A stretch of 64,000 bases of DNA from an uncultured Candidatus Melainabacteria bacterium (GTDB lineage Bacteria; Cyanobacteriota; Vampirovibrionia; Gastranaerophilales; Gastranaerophilaceae). The notes under the pieces are model-generated. The model had not been told where the DNA came from, searched no databases, and saw nothing but the letters and a program-made list of their open reading frames with translations. Within the stretch, counting starts at the first letter, position 1, and the number at the start of each line of letters is the position of its first letter. Shown here in pieces: positions 18,710-28,578 of this stretch. The DNA is taken from the NCBI GenBank assembly GCA_934717745.1, contig CAKUZB010000011.1:1-64000 (forward strand), read 5' to 3'. The position numbers and the translations under genes were made by a program.

Positions 18710-20281
18710 CTATTTTTTAGATTCAGGTAAGTTTGCAGGGTCTGTTGGCATATTTGTTCTATCTTTTGCGTTGTTTAGGTCAACAACTTCTTCTCCAAAC
18801 ATTAAGTTTTTACCAATTGCTTTTTCTAAATTAGCCTTTGCAGAATTAAATTGATATAAAGAGTTGTAATAAGATAATTGAGCATTCATATATGCAATTT
18901 GAGCATCTTTTAACTCAATCGGATTACCTTCTCCAACTCTATAACGACCGTATGAAATATCATAATTTTCTTTTGCTTGTTTCATACCCAAAAACGCAAC
19001 CGGAAGTTGGTTTTGACGTTCTATCAAATTATAATAAGCAGTTTGAATTTCTAAAGCAATACTTTGTTCTGTTCTTTCAGAAGTAGCCATTTGTTTAGAA
19101 TAATTTGCTTTTTGCTCTTTAATTTGTTGGTTAACGTTCATAACATTAATCATTGGAAAATCTAAATATCCTCCCCAAGAATATCCCCAGTTAGATGTCG
19201 GATTTTTACCGCCGACGGCAACGTTACCTTGTGCTGTGATTTTTGGAAAATAAGACTTTTTAGTTAATTGCAAGTTTTGACGTGCAGTTTCAACGCCTAA
19301 TTTAGCAATTTTTAAATCAGGACGTGATTCTTCTGCAATTAACATTGCGTCCTCTAATGTTATATCGCAAGGGGCATATTTTAAACGTTCTTGAATATTG
19401 AATTTTGTGTTATAAGGAATACCAATCGCAAAATTCAAATCTGCAATCGCTACATCTAAAGCCCTTTGTGCTTGAATTTTTTGCAATTTGGCATCACTCA
19501 AATTAACTTCGGCTATTGTAACATCAACTTTTGGGTTCATACCAATTTCGTAAAATGCTTTTGCTTGGTTATAAAACATTTCAAATTTAACAACGTTATC
19601 TTCTTTTGCTTTCAAGTTTTCATAAGCGTATAAAAGTGCGTAGTATTTATCTTTTGTTTCTTTAATTACGTCGTTTACAACACTTGTAAGGTTTTCTTGT
19701 GCGGTTTTATAACCTAATTTTTTGATTGTAACTTGGTTTTGCGTAACTCCAAAGTCATAAATCAGTTGATTTACAGAAATTTGTCCTAATATATAGTAGT
19801 TATAAACAGCATCTGCTGCTCCAATCGCATCAGAAAATAACAAATTCTTCGTTCTCGCACCATTTGTTTGCCATTGGAATTGCGGGAAGTAATTTGACCA
19901 TGCTTGTTTAATTCTTGCATCTGAAGCCGAGATTTCTTCAATTGCTTCTCTTATTCTTGGGTTATTACCTAAAGCAAATTTTATACATTCATCTAATGTT
20001 GCGTCGATTGTTTTTTCAACACCACCCTGAATAACTTTTGTTTCGTTTTTTTGAATATCTTCAACAATAGGTGCAACGTTTTTCGCATCGGGATAAGTAT
20101 TTTCATCAATTTTGTTTCCAATAGGAATTTCCTCGCCCGATTTTACTTTTTTACGTGTAATCGCCGGTTTTTCCGTCTTTGTAGATTGCTTTTTAGACAC
20201 AGCAACAACATCTTTTGCTACACATATATTTGCTGTTAAGAAAAATGATATTAAAATTAATGATATTATTCTATTTTTCAT
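18710..20281 (-). CDS. TolC-type outer membrane efflux channel
   Basis: 523 residues with a signal peptide (hydrophobic LISLILISFFLTANICVA) and two OEP repeats of long helices and strands. Recognisable pieces are LDECIKFALGNNPRIREA near residue 95 and RYRVGEGNPIELKDAQIAYMNA near 430. It forms the trimeric outer-membrane/periplasmic tunnel of tripartite pumps. The start overlaps the RND permease by 11 nt, and it is the last gene of the operon MFP-RND-TolC on the minus strand. The N-terminal ~90 residues after the signal are a Lys/Thr-rich linker before the first repeat. Confidence 0.88.
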   Translation of the reverse strand: MKNRIISLILISFFLTANICVAKDVVAVSKKQSTKTEKPAITRKKVKSGEEIPIGNKIDENTYPDAKNVAPIVEDIQKNETKVIQGGVEKTIDATLDECIKFALGNNPRIREAIEEISASDARIKQAWSNYFPQFQWQTNGARTKNLLFSDAIGAADAVYNYYILGQISVNQLIYDFGVTQNQVTIKKLGYKTAQENLTSVVNDVIKETKDKYYALLYAYENLKAKEDNVVKFEMFYNQAKAFYEIGMNPKVDVTIAEVNLSDAKLQKIQAQRALDVAIADLNFAIGIPYNTKFNIQERLKYAPCDITLEDAMLIAEESRPDLKIAKLGVETARQNLQLTKKSYFPKITAQGNVAVGGKNPTSNWGYSWGGYLDFPMINVMNVNQQIKEQKANYSKQMATSERTEQSIALEIQTAYYNLIERQNQLPVAFLGMKQAKENYDISYGRYRVGEGNPIELKDAQIAYMNAQLSYYNSLYQFNSAKANLEKAIGKNLMFGEEVVDLNNAKDRTNMPTDPANLPESKK

Positions 20282-23200
20282 TTTTATTACCCATATCTTG
20301 AATTTTCAATAATGAATTGTGCAATAAAGTTTTTACTTTATCAGCGAAGTTTTTCATCTTACTATTATCTTTTAATATTCCTTTTGAGTTACGTTTCATT
20401 CTTTGAATGCAAACAAAGAATCCCGGAACAAGTAAAGTACCAATAAATGCAACAGCCAACATACCACCGCAAACAGTCATACCAACAGAGTGTCTACTGA
20501 TTGCACCCGCACCGGAAGCAAATACCAATGGCAATACACCTAAGATAAATGCGATGTTTGTCATCATTACAGCCCTAAATCTTAGTCTTGCTGCTTGCAT
20601 TGCAGCGGCAATTTCATCACCGCCATTTTCTTCATAGGTATCTTTTGCAAACTCAATAATCAAAATTGCTTGCTTTGTACTTAAACCTATCAACATAATC
20701 AAACCAATTTGACAATATAAATCCAAAGAATATCCTGCAACATATTGAGCAAACAAAGCACCTACTAATGATACAGGAGCAACCATCATTACGGCAATTG
20801 GTAAAGTCCAACTTTCGTACAACGCAACTAAGAACAAGTATACAAATATCAAAGACAATACAAGAATTAAGCCGATTTGTCCTGTAGATTCTTGCTCTTG
20901 CAAAGATGTGCCTGACCAAGCAAAGCCCATATCATCAGGTAAGACTTTATTTGAAATTGCTTCCATTCTTTTCATCGCTTGACCTGAAGAAACGTTACCA
21001 GCGGCTTGACCATTGATTGTTACTGCGTTATACATATTAAATCTAGTCAAACTGTAAGGACCAACAACAGGTTCAAATCTAACTATTGATGACAAAGGAA
21101 CCATTTTGCCCTCTGTATTTTTGATAAATAATCTGGTCAAGTCAGTTTCAGACGTACGATAATCAGCATCTGCCTGCATCATTACACGATAAACACGACC
21201 AAATCTGTTAAAGTCATTGATATATGTTGTACCGTAAATAGCAGCCATAGTTGAATAAATTTGACTAATCGGAACTTTTTGAGCCAAGGCTTTTTCTTCA
21301 TCAACAGAAACAAGAATTTGTGGTAAGTTCGCCGTATATGTAGTAAATACAGATGTCAAATCTTTATCTTGATTTGCAGCCATAATAAGTTTTACAGCCT
21401 CGTCGTATAATTGTTGCGGAGTTCTATCACCTTTATCCAAAAGTTGATATTCAAACCCCCCAAATGAACCTAAACCGGGGATTGGAGTTGGTTGGAATGC
21501 AACAACTTTTGCCGCAGGGAAATTAGCAAACTGTCTTCTTATATTATTAATAATTGCATCAGAAGATTGTTCTTTTTTTGTACGAACACTCCAAGGTTTC
21601 AATTGAGCAATAATCAACGACGTATTTTCGCCGGAGAATCCTACAATGTTGATTGTTTGACGAACACCGTCAATACCAATAATTCTATCTTCAACAATAC
21701 CTGCAACTTCCTTTGTTTTTACTGTTGAAGAACCGTCAGGAAGTTGTACCTGAATCATTACAGCACCCTTGTCCTCTGTTGGAATAAATGCTGTCGGAAT
21801 GATAAATGCCATTACTGAGGCAAATAAAATTAATGATGCTAAAGTGATTAAAGTTCTTTTTGGAGATTCAACGAAATAACGTGTTGCTTCCAAATATTTT
21901 TCACGAACACCATTAAACCATATATTAAATTTTTGAATAAATTCTAATTCATTATCTTGTCCATTGTCTTTCAACATCATTGCACATAAAGCAGGAGTTA
22001 AGGAAAGTGCTACAATTGTTGATAAGCCCATTGAACATGCAATACATACGGCGAATTGTTGAAACATTTTACCGTTAACACCGGGCATAAAACATACAGG
22101 AACAAATACCGCCATCAATACCAAAGAGGTTGCAACTACAGCACTTGTAACTTCCCACATAGTAATAATTGTGGCTTCTTTTCTGTTTTTACCTTCCTGA
22201 ATATGTCTTTGAACATTCTCCAGTACAACAATAGCATCATCTACAACCAGACCTACTGCCAGCACCAGTCCAAATAGCATCAATAAGTTAATCGTAAATC
22301 CAAGTACTCCAACGAAAATGAATACCCCAATCAACGATACCGGAATTGCACATAATGGAATAAATGCTGCACGTGCAGAACCTAAGAATAAATAGGTTAC
22401 TAAAGCAACAAGTAAAATTGCAAGCCCAATTGCAGATTCAACCTCACTTATAGACTCACGAATGAATTCTGTTTCATCGTGTTCAATTTTATATTCCATA
22501 CCTTTTGGAAAACTTTTACTTAATTCTTCCAATCGTTTCGCACATTTGTTTGCTAAGTCAATTGAGTTTGCTTCAGGTAATTGTCTAATTACGATAATTG
22601 CATTCTTTTTACCACCAATGTAAGAATCGCTTGAATAATCTTCTGCACCTAATTCAACTCTGGCAACATCTTTTAATTTAATGTTTGAACCATCAGTTTT
22701 TGAATAAACAACAATATCTTCAAATTCTTTTTGTGTTGTTAATCTACCTTTTGTTTTTAATGTAACTTTTATATCGTGAGCCCTAACTAATGGTTCTGCA
22801 CCTAAACTACCAATTGCCGCCTGTGTATTTTGAGATTGAATTGCAGATGCAATATCCGAAGCAGATAAATTGTAGTTCGCCATTTTTACAGGGTCTAGCC
22901 ATATTCTCATAGAATAAGCAGAAGAGCCGTAAACGCTTACACTACTTGCACCTTTAATACGAGCCAATTCATCTTTAATATAAATCGCAGCATAATTTGC
23001 AATGTATAATGAGTCAAAAACGTTGTTTGGTGAAGTTACAGCAACCATCAAAACCCCGGGACCACCACGACGTTTTTGTACTGTCAATCCATAAGTTCTT
23101 ACCTCACTCGGTAAACGAGGTGTAACCAATTGAAGTTTATTGTTAACGTTAATTACAGCCATATCAGGGTCTGTACCAACTTCAAAATAAATATCTAAAG

Positions 23201-23498
23201 AATAAGAACCATTTTGAGAGGTTGAAGACATATAAATCATACCTTCAACACCATTTAGTTGAGCCTCAATAGGGGCTGCAACGGTATCACGAACCACATC
23301 TGCACTTGCACCTGTGTATGTTGCAGTTACGTTAACCTGTGGCGGAGTAATTGACGGATAATCTTCCAGTGGTAATCCAAGCATTACAATCAGACCCGCA
23401 AGTACAATTGTTAATGAAATTACAATCGCAAATTTTGGTCTGTTAATAAATGGATTTATATTTTGTTGATAGTTTGGATTTTTATTTTCTTCAGTCAT
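20271..23498 (-). CDS. RND multidrug efflux permease, HAE1/AcrB family
   Basis: 1075 residues, the usual length for AcrB-type pumps. After a cytoplasmic N-terminal stretch comes NPFINRPKFAIVISLTIVL (TM1), two large periplasmic loops, and VGLVVDDAIVVLENVQRH with the proton-relay Asp-Asp pair in TM4. FMPGVNGKMFQQFA and the second-half relay region around LIGLSTKQAILIIEFAKD (Lys in TM10) follow. It exports amphiphilic compounds using the proton gradient. It sits 12 nt after the fusion-protein gene and overlaps tolC. Substrate is not predictable. Confidence 0.95.
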   Translation of the reverse strand: MTEENKNPNYQQNINPFINRPKFAIVISLTIVLAGLIVMLGLPLEDYPSITPPQVNVTATYTGASADVVRDTVAAPIEAQLNGVEGMIYMSSTSQNGSYSLDIYFEVGTDPDMAVINVNNKLQLVTPRLPSEVRTYGLTVQKRRGGPGVLMVAVTSPNNVFDSLYIANYAAIYIKDELARIKGASSVSVYGSSAYSMRIWLDPVKMANYNLSASDIASAIQSQNTQAAIGSLGAEPLVRAHDIKVTLKTKGRLTTQKEFEDIVVYSKTDGSNIKLKDVARVELGAEDYSSDSYIGGKKNAIIVIRQLPEANSIDLANKCAKRLEELSKSFPKGMEYKIEHDETEFIRESISEVESAIGLAILLVALVTYLFLGSARAAFIPLCAIPVSLIGVFIFVGVLGFTINLLMLFGLVLAVGLVVDDAIVVLENVQRHIQEGKNRKEATIITMWEVTSAVVATSLVLMAVFVPVCFMPGVNGKMFQQFAVCIACSMGLSTIVALSLTPALCAMMLKDNGQDNELEFIQKFNIWFNGVREKYLEATRYFVESPKRTLITLASLILFASVMAFIIPTAFIPTEDKGAVMIQVQLPDGSSTVKTKEVAGIVEDRIIGIDGVRQTINIVGFSGENTSLIIAQLKPWSVRTKKEQSSDAIINNIRRQFANFPAAKVVAFQPTPIPGLGSFGGFEYQLLDKGDRTPQQLYDEAVKLIMAANQDKDLTSVFTTYTANLPQILVSVDEEKALAQKVPISQIYSTMAAIYGTTYINDFNRFGRVYRVMMQADADYRTSETDLTRLFIKNTEGKMVPLSSIVRFEPVVGPYSLTRFNMYNAVTINGQAAGNVSSGQAMKRMEAISNKVLPDDMGFAWSGTSLQEQESTGQIGLILVLSLIFVYLFLVALYESWTLPIAVMMVAPVSLVGALFAQYVAGYSLDLYCQIGLIMLIGLSTKQAILIIEFAKDTYEENGGDEIAAAMQAARLRFRAVMMTNIAFILGVLPLVFASGAGAISRHSVGMTVCGGMLAVAFIGTLLVPGFFVCIQRMKRNSKGILKDNSKMKNFADKVKTLLHNSLLKIQDMGNKNEK

Positions 23499-23510
23499 TA
23501 TTCTACCTGA

Positions 23511-24716
23511 TTATTTTTTATCTTTATTTTCTTTGGAATTTGTTTCCTTGTTTAATTCATTTTCTTTTTTATTCATTTTTTGAATTTCTTCTTGTGTTAA
23601 AATTCTGATAGGATTTCCAGGAATTACAGATTGAATACCATTTGTAATAATTCTATCGCCTTTTTTCAATCCACTTTTAATAATCCAGTCATCTCCGTCT
23701 TGTCCATAAGTTTCAACTTGTTGAATTTGTGGTAAATCCTTATCATCAAGTTTATAAACATATTTATATTGAGGATTTTCCATAACCGCAGATAATGGAA
23801 CTACAGGAACATTTTCTTTTTCTTTTGAGAAAACGTAAATAGTTGCATAGTTTCCGTTAATCAACAATCCTTCCGGATTTGGGAAGGTTGCACGCATCAT
23901 AATTGCACCGGTTGTAGCATCTACGTTATTGTCGTGGAAGTTTTGAATACCTAAATGTTCATATTTTTTATTTGAAGAAAAATACAATTCAACATTACGG
24001 TTTACATACGCAGTTTTGTCTATTCTCAATAATTCTGAATAATTTTTTGTATCTAATGGGAATGATACATAAATTGGGTCAACGCTATTGATTGTTGTCA
24101 ATGCACCGGATTGGGCTGTAACATAGTTACCAACAGTGATTTTAATCATGCCTACTTGACCGTCAACAGGTGCTTTTACTTTTGTATAAGATAAATTTCT
24201 TAAAGCATCTTGATAAGCACTTCTGTTTAAATCAACTTGAGCCTTGTAAGAATCTCTTTGTGATAGTGTTTGGTCATATTGAGATTTAGCAATATAGTCT
24301 TGTTTAACCAATTCTCTTGCCCTAATTAATTGTTTTTCATAATATTTTAACTGAGCAACAGAGTTATCTAAATTTGCTTTCGCTTTATTTACGGCATATT
24401 GATATTCTTGAGGCTCAATTTCAAATAAAATTTGTCCTTTTTTAACTACATCGCCCTCTTTAAAGTAAGATTTTATTAAATAACCGCTTACACGAGCAAC
24501 AATATCAATTCTTGAAACAGACTGAATTCTTCCAGGTGCTTCAAACTTTTTGATAACGTCTCTGGTACTTACCGATTCAACTAAAACCCCAGGTGCTTTA
24601 GCCATTTTCATTCGCTTTTCTGTTTGCCAACCCTGAAATGAGTAAAATGCAAATCTCAAAAGTACAGCAACAATAAAAATACTTAATGTTATTATAATTG
24701 TCTTTTTCATTAACAC
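23511..24716 (-). CDS. Periplasmic membrane fusion protein of the RND pump (AcrA family)
   Basis: 401 residues. An N-terminal hydrophobic anchor (IIITLSIFIVAVLLRFAFY) is not followed by an obvious lipobox. The lipoyl/barrel-sandwich half-motif VSGYLIKSYFKEGDVVKKGQILFEIEP is at ~75-100, a coiled-coil hairpin follows, and the second half-motif is TKVKAPVDGQVG near residue 190. The C-terminal tail is Lys/Glu/Asn rich. It bridges the RND permease and TolC channel. First gene of the pump operon; no adjacent regulator is present. Confidence 0.93.
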   Translation of the reverse strand: MLMKKTIIITLSIFIVAVLLRFAFYSFQGWQTEKRMKMAKAPGVLVESVSTRDVIKKFEAPGRIQSVSRIDIVARVSGYLIKSYFKEGDVVKKGQILFEIEPQEYQYAVNKAKANLDNSVAQLKYYEKQLIRARELVKQDYIAKSQYDQTLSQRDSYKAQVDLNRSAYQDALRNLSYTKVKAPVDGQVGMIKITVGNYVTAQSGALTTINSVDPIYVSFPLDTKNYSELLRIDKTAYVNRNVELYFSSNKKYEHLGIQNFHDNNVDATTGAIMMRATFPNPEGLLINGNYATIYVFSKEKENVPVVPLSAVMENPQYKYVYKLDDKDLPQIQQVETYGQDGDDWIIKSGLKKGDRIITNGIQSVIPGNPIRILTQEEIQKMNKKENELNKETNSKENKDKK

Positions 24717-24815
24717 TATCCCCTAGATTATAATCTGTTCTTCCTTATATATTAGCATAATAAAAAAGCATGGCTCTATACAATTGTAACATTTGTAACA
24801 TTTATTTTTTTACAT

Positions 24816-24846
24816 AAAAAAAAGGCTTTAACTTACGTTAAAACCT
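24816..24846 (-). terminator. Rho-independent terminator of clpC
   Basis: Read on the minus strand, AGGTTTTAAC and GTTAAAGCCT (one G-T pair) flank a four-base loop, followed by eight T. It lies 40 bases after the clpC stop. Confidence 0.85.
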
Positions 24847-24885
24847 GAAAAATATTAGCATTTACATTATTTAAATGTACCTTTT

Positions 24886-27408
24886 TTACTCTTTAACTTC
24901 CTCTGTTTTTTCAGTTTTTTCTTCAGTTTTTTCTTCAGATTTAGTTTCCGGAGTTGCTTCACCTTTTTTTGAGAAGAACATTTTACCGTCTTTCATATCA
25001 AGTACGATAGTGTCGCCTTCATGATATTTACCGGTCAATATTTCTTCTGCTAAAGTATCTTCAACTTTACGTTGGATTAATCTTCTTAATGGTCTTGCAC
25101 CGTATGCTTCGTTATAACCATCTGTTGCCATGAAGTCTTTAACTTCATCAGTAACTTCCATTTTTAATCCACGTTCATCAAGACGTTTGAATAAATCTTT
25201 CATCATTAAGTCAACAATTTGTCTGATTTCTTCTTTGCTTAAGTGAGCAAATACGATAATGTCGTCGATACGGTTGATAAATTCAGGTCTGAATGCTTTT
25301 TTCATTTCTTCATTTACTGTATCTTTTAATTTTTCGTATTTATCTTTCTTTTCATCTTGAGCAGTTGTAAAGCCAAGTCTTGATTGGTTAGCAATCATAC
25401 TTGCACCAACGTTTGATGTCATGATGATAATTGTATTTTTAAAGTTAACATGTCTACCTTTAGAGTCTGTCAAACGACCGTCGTCTAAAATTTGAAGCAT
25501 GATATTAAATACATCAGGGTGAGCCTTTTCAATTTCATCAAATAGAATTACTGAATAAGGTTTCTTTCTGATTGTTTCAGTTAAACTTCCACCATCATCA
25601 TAGCCAACATATCCCGGAGGTGAACCGATTAATTTAGATGTTGAATGTTTTTCCATAAATTCTGACATATCAACTCTTACCATATTGTCTTCAGAGCCAA
25701 ATACGGCTTCAGATAATGCTTTTGCAAGTTCAGTTTTACCAACACCGGTAGGACCGCAGAAGATAAAACTACCAATAGGTCTGTTTGGTGATTTCAAACC
25801 AACTCTTGCACGTCTGATTGCTTTAGAAATAGCAACGATTGCATCATTTTGACCAATTACACGTTCGTGCAATGTTTTTTCTAAGTTCAACAATCTGTCG
25901 CTTTCGCTTTCTGTCAATTTAGTAACAGGAACACCTGTCATCATACCGATAACTTCAGCAATGTTTTCTTCAGTTACAACAGGTTTATTTGCTTCGTGTT
26001 CATTTCTCCATTTTTCTGAAACTTCACGTATTCTTTCTTTCATGTCTGCTTCATCATCACGTAATTGAGATGCTTTTTCGAATTCTTGATTTCTGATTGC
26101 ATCTTCTTTTTCCTTGATAATGACTCTTAATTCTTTGTCTAATTCTTTACCTTCAGGTGATAAAGTACTAACTTTTAGACGAACTTTTGAACTTGCTTCG
26201 TCAAGTACGTCAATCGCTTTGTCCGGTAAAAATCTATCAGTAATGTATTTGCTAGATAATTTTACTGAAGCAACGATTGCTTCGTCAGAAATGATTAATC
26301 TGTGGTGTTCTTCATATTTAGGTTTAATACCTCTGATGATTTCGATTGAATCCTCAATTGATGGTTCTTCAATCAATACAGATTGGAATCTTCTTTCTAG
26401 TGCAGTATCTTTTTCGATGTGTTTTCTGTATTCATCAAGAGTTGTAGCACCAATAACTTGGATTTCGCCTCTTGATAAAGCAGGTTTCAAGATGTTTGCC
26501 GCATCAATTGCACCTTCAGCAGCACCCGCACCGATTAATGTATGCATTTCGTCGATTACAAGAATAATGTTTCCTGCTTGACGAATTTCGTCCATGATTT
26601 TTTTCAAACGTTCTTCAAATTCACCACGGTATTTTGTACCTGCGATTAAAAGTCCCATGTCTAATTGAATAACTTTTTTGCCATCTAAAATATCAGGAAC
26701 TTCTGAATTTACAATTCTTAAAGCCAAACCTTCAACAACTGCTGTTTTACCAACCCCAGGTTCACCTAAAAGAACCGGATTATTTTTTGTACGACGTGCC
26801 AAAATTTGAATAACACGTTCAATTTCTTTTTCTCTACCGATAACAGGGTCAAGTCTTAATTCAGCAGCAGCCAAAGTTAAGTCTGTACCGAATTCGTCTA
26901 AACTTGGTGTTTTTGCTTTTGTTGTAGAAGAAGTTGAAGTAGAACTAGAGCCCGATGCAACAGTTTGAGGTTTTGATTCACCTAAAATTTTAATTACATT
27001 ACTTCTGATTTTATTTAAATCTACTCCTAAAGTTTCCAAAACTCTGGCAGCAACCCCTTGATCCTCTCTAATTAAGCCTAACAAAAGATGTTCTGTGCCG
27101 ATGTAGTTATGTCCAAGTTGTCTTGCTTCGTCCCATGACAATTCTAAAACTCTTTTTGCACGAGGTGTAAAAGGAATTTCTACTGCAACAAAACCTGAAC
27201 CTCTACCAATAATTTTTTCAACTTCAGCACGAGCATCTTTAAGGTTAACGCCCATTGATTTTAAAGTTTTTGCAGCAACACCTGTACCTTCGCCAATCAA
27301 ACCAAGTAAAACTTGTTCTGTACCAACGAAGTTATGTCCTAATCTTCTTGCTTCTTCTTGAGCAAGCATTATGACTTTAATAGCCTTTTCTGTAAAACGT
27401 TCAAACAT
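24886..27408 (-). CDS. clpC: ATP-dependent Clp protease ATPase subunit ClpC
   Basis: 840 residues from ATG 27408, chosen because AAGGA precedes it and [20 protein letters not shown] is the family start; an upstream in-frame start at 27498 would add 30 unrelated residues. Two Clp_N repeats ([17 protein letters not shown] and [17 protein letters not shown]) precede AAA1 with [17 protein letters not shown]-type middle domain (~430-470) and AAA2 with [16 protein letters not shown] follow. The C-terminus is a Glu/Lys/Thr-rich tail. ClpC unfolds proteins for ClpP. Monocistronic, with its own terminator. Confidence 0.96.
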   Translation of the reverse strand: MFERFTEKAIKVIMLAQEEARRLGHNFVGTEQVLLGLIGEGTGVAAKTLKSMGVNLKDARAEVEKIIGRGSGFVAVEIPFTPRAKRVLELSWDEARQLGHNYIGTEHLLLGLIREDQGVAARVLETLGVDLNKIRSNVIKILGESKPQTVASGSSSTSTSSTTKAKTPSLDEFGTDLTLAAAELRLDPVIGREKEIERVIQILARRTKNNPVLLGEPGVGKTAVVEGLALRIVNSEVPDILDGKKVIQLDMGLLIAGTKYRGEFEERLKKIMDEIRQAGNIILVIDEMHTLIGAGAAEGAIDAANILKPALSRGEIQVIGATTLDEYRKHIEKDTALERRFQSVLIEEPSIEDSIEIIRGIKPKYEEHHRLIISDEAIVASVKLSSKYITDRFLPDKAIDVLDEASSKVRLKVSTLSPEGKELDKELRVIIKEKEDAIRNQEFEKASQLRDDEADMKERIREVSEKWRNEHEANKPVVTEENIAEVIGMMTGVPVTKLTESESDRLLNLEKTLHERVIGQNDAIVAISKAIRRARVGLKSPNRPIGSFIFCGPTGVGKTELAKALSEAVFGSEDNMVRVDMSEFMEKHSTSKLIGSPPGYVGYDDGGSLTETIRKKPYSVILFDEIEKAHPDVFNIMLQILDDGRLTDSKGRHVNFKNTIIIMTSNVGASMIANQSRLGFTTAQDEKKDKYEKLKDTVNEEMKKAFRPEFINRIDDIIVFAHLSKEEIRQIVDLMMKDLFKRLDERGLKMEVTDEVKDFMATDGYNEAYGARPLRRLIQRKVEDTLAEEILTGKYHEGDTIVLDMKDGKMFFSKKGEATPETKSEEKTEEKTEKTEEVKE

Positions 27409-27538
27409 TTTATATTCCTTATAATTACCATAATTTATTCTATACAAAATATAAAAACATTTCAAGTAATTTACAAATAAAAAATTTGTTGTTGACATTT
27501 TTTTTTTCTTAGGTTATTATATTCCTACAAGCAGATAG

Positions 27539-27614
27539 GCTCCCATCGTCTAGAGGCCTAGGACACTTCCCTTTCACGGAGGCGACGGCGATTCGAATTC
27601 GCCTGGGAGTACCA
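27539..27614 (+). tRNA. tRNA-Glu (anticodon TTC)
   Basis: A 76-nt cloverleaf that aligns throughout with bacterial tRNA-Glu: acceptor GCTCCCA/TGGGAGT (first pair G-T), D-arm GTCTAGAGGCCTAGGAC, anticodon loop CTTTCAC with TTC at 27573-27575, T-arm with GATTCGAATTC, and an encoded 3' CCA. In cyanobacteria and relatives, glutamyl-tRNA also feeds tetrapyrrole synthesis. Confidence 0.95.
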
Positions 27615-27618
27615 TTTT

Positions 27619-27648
27619 AAAAAAGCCACTCTATGAGTGGCTTTTTTG
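27619..27648 (+). terminator. Rho-independent terminator after tRNA-Glu
   Basis: AAAAGCCACT and AGTGGCTTTT flank CTATG and are followed by further T. Starts five bases after the encoded CCA. Confidence 0.9.
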
Positions 27649-27658
27649 TTTGTGTGCT

Positions 27659-27687
27659 TTTAACGAGTAATGTACTTTAACGAGTAA
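27659..27687. repeat. 12-bp direct repeat TTTAACGAGTAA x2
   Basis: Two exact copies at 27659-27670 and 27676-27687, a 17-bp period, just beyond the tRNA-Glu terminator. The function is unknown; it could be a binding site for a protein contacting DNA about 1.6 turns apart, or a replication relic. Confidence 0.5.
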
Positions 27688-27827
27688 ACTGATTAGGTTC
27701 GACAATTAGATTTTTATTGTTTTATGAATAAAATCTAACAAGAATTAAAACATATTTAAAATACTTTAAGATTGATTATGTCAGCATGTATTTTTAATAT
27801 TTTAAAGTCAAATAAATATTTAAAGTG

Positions 27828-27833
27828 TATAAT
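27828..27833 (+). promoter_or_regulatory. -10 element placing the bioG-like transcript start at its ATG
   Basis: A perfect TATAAT ends six bases before the ATG at 27840, with TG directly in front and no clear -35. Transcription would begin at or within one base of the start codon. No Shine-Dalgarno sequence is visible, so the mRNA is probably leaderless. Confidence 0.4.
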
Positions 27834-27839
27834 TAATTT

Positions 27840-28514
27840 ATGAAAACAAAACTTATTAAAAGCAACTCATCAGATTTAATTATTTTTCTTGCCGGTTGGG
27901 GCTGTGATGACGTTCAGTTTAAAAATATAACTTGTTCTAAAAATTTATTATTATGTTGGAATTATTCGGATTTACAGTTTTATTTTGACTTTCAACCTTA
28001 CAGACAGGTTGATTTAATCGCATATTCCGCAGGAGTTTTTGTTTCTAGTCTAATCAAGAATAAACTTCCAAGATTAAATACAAGAATTGCTATTAATGGT
28101 AATGTTAAAATTTTTGATGAAAATTTTGGAATTTCAAAATCGGCTTTAAATTTTATGCAAAATTTGAATTTAGATAATTATATGGATTTTAGGCGAAAAT
28201 TTTTAGTAAATAGTGAAGAAGAATTGGAAGATTTTAACAAAAACAGTTCTGTTAGAACTTTTGAAAGTTGTGAAAAAGAATTAAAAGCGTTACAAAAAAT
28301 TTATGCTGAGAATAAACAGACATTTGATTATGATGTTGCAATTCTATCGGAAAATGACAAAGTTTTTACTCCAAATCATCAAAAAGAATATTATAATGAT
28401 AAATACATTGAATTGAAAAATAATGCACATAATGTTTTTTATACTTTTAAATCTTTTGATAGCATCATTGATTTTGTAAACAAACACGAAAGATTTTTAC
28501 ATATAAAAAAATAA
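27840..28514 (+). CDS. bioG: BioG-like pimeloyl-ACP methyl ester esterase (DUF452)
   Basis: 224 residues with the DUF452/BioG pattern: an early FLAGWGCDD oxyanion-type motif (~16-24), the nucleophile elbow LIAYSAGVF (Ser near residue 62), then RIAINGN and an FDENFGIS segment. A late acidic residue SENDKVF and a His in NNAHNVF complete a Ser-Asp-His triad. BioG releases pimeloyl-ACP from its methyl ester in biotin synthesis. No other bio genes are in this window, so the pathway assignment rests on the family alone. Confidence 0.65.
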   Translation: MKTKLIKSNSSDLIIFLAGWGCDDVQFKNITCSKNLLLCWNYSDLQFYFDFQPYRQVDLIAYSAGVFVSSLIKNKLPRLNTRIAINGNVKIFDENFGISKSALNFMQNLNLDNYMDFRRKFLVNSEEELEDFNKNSSVRTFESCEKELKALQKIYAENKQTFDYDVAILSENDKVFTPNHQKEYYNDKYIELKNNAHNVFYTFKSFDSIIDFVNKHERFLHIKK

Positions 28515-28578
28515 AACTAAGTTCTAAAATAAATTATTTTGGTGTTACTTGCAATAATTAGAAAATTCTAACTTTACC

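Noticed and set aside
26114..26581. 155-codon open frame antisense to clpC
   Set aside because: Shadow of a strongly conserved ClpC coding frame; no initiation signal.
27409..27498. N-terminal extension of clpC to 27498
   Set aside because: The added 30 residues do not look like ClpC and the family start MFERFTEKA at 27408 has its own AAGGA ribosome binding site.
27539..27690. tRNA-Glu with a downstream direct repeat as an integration (att) site
   Set aside because: The repeat does not copy the tRNA 3' end, and no integrase or phage gene is nearby.
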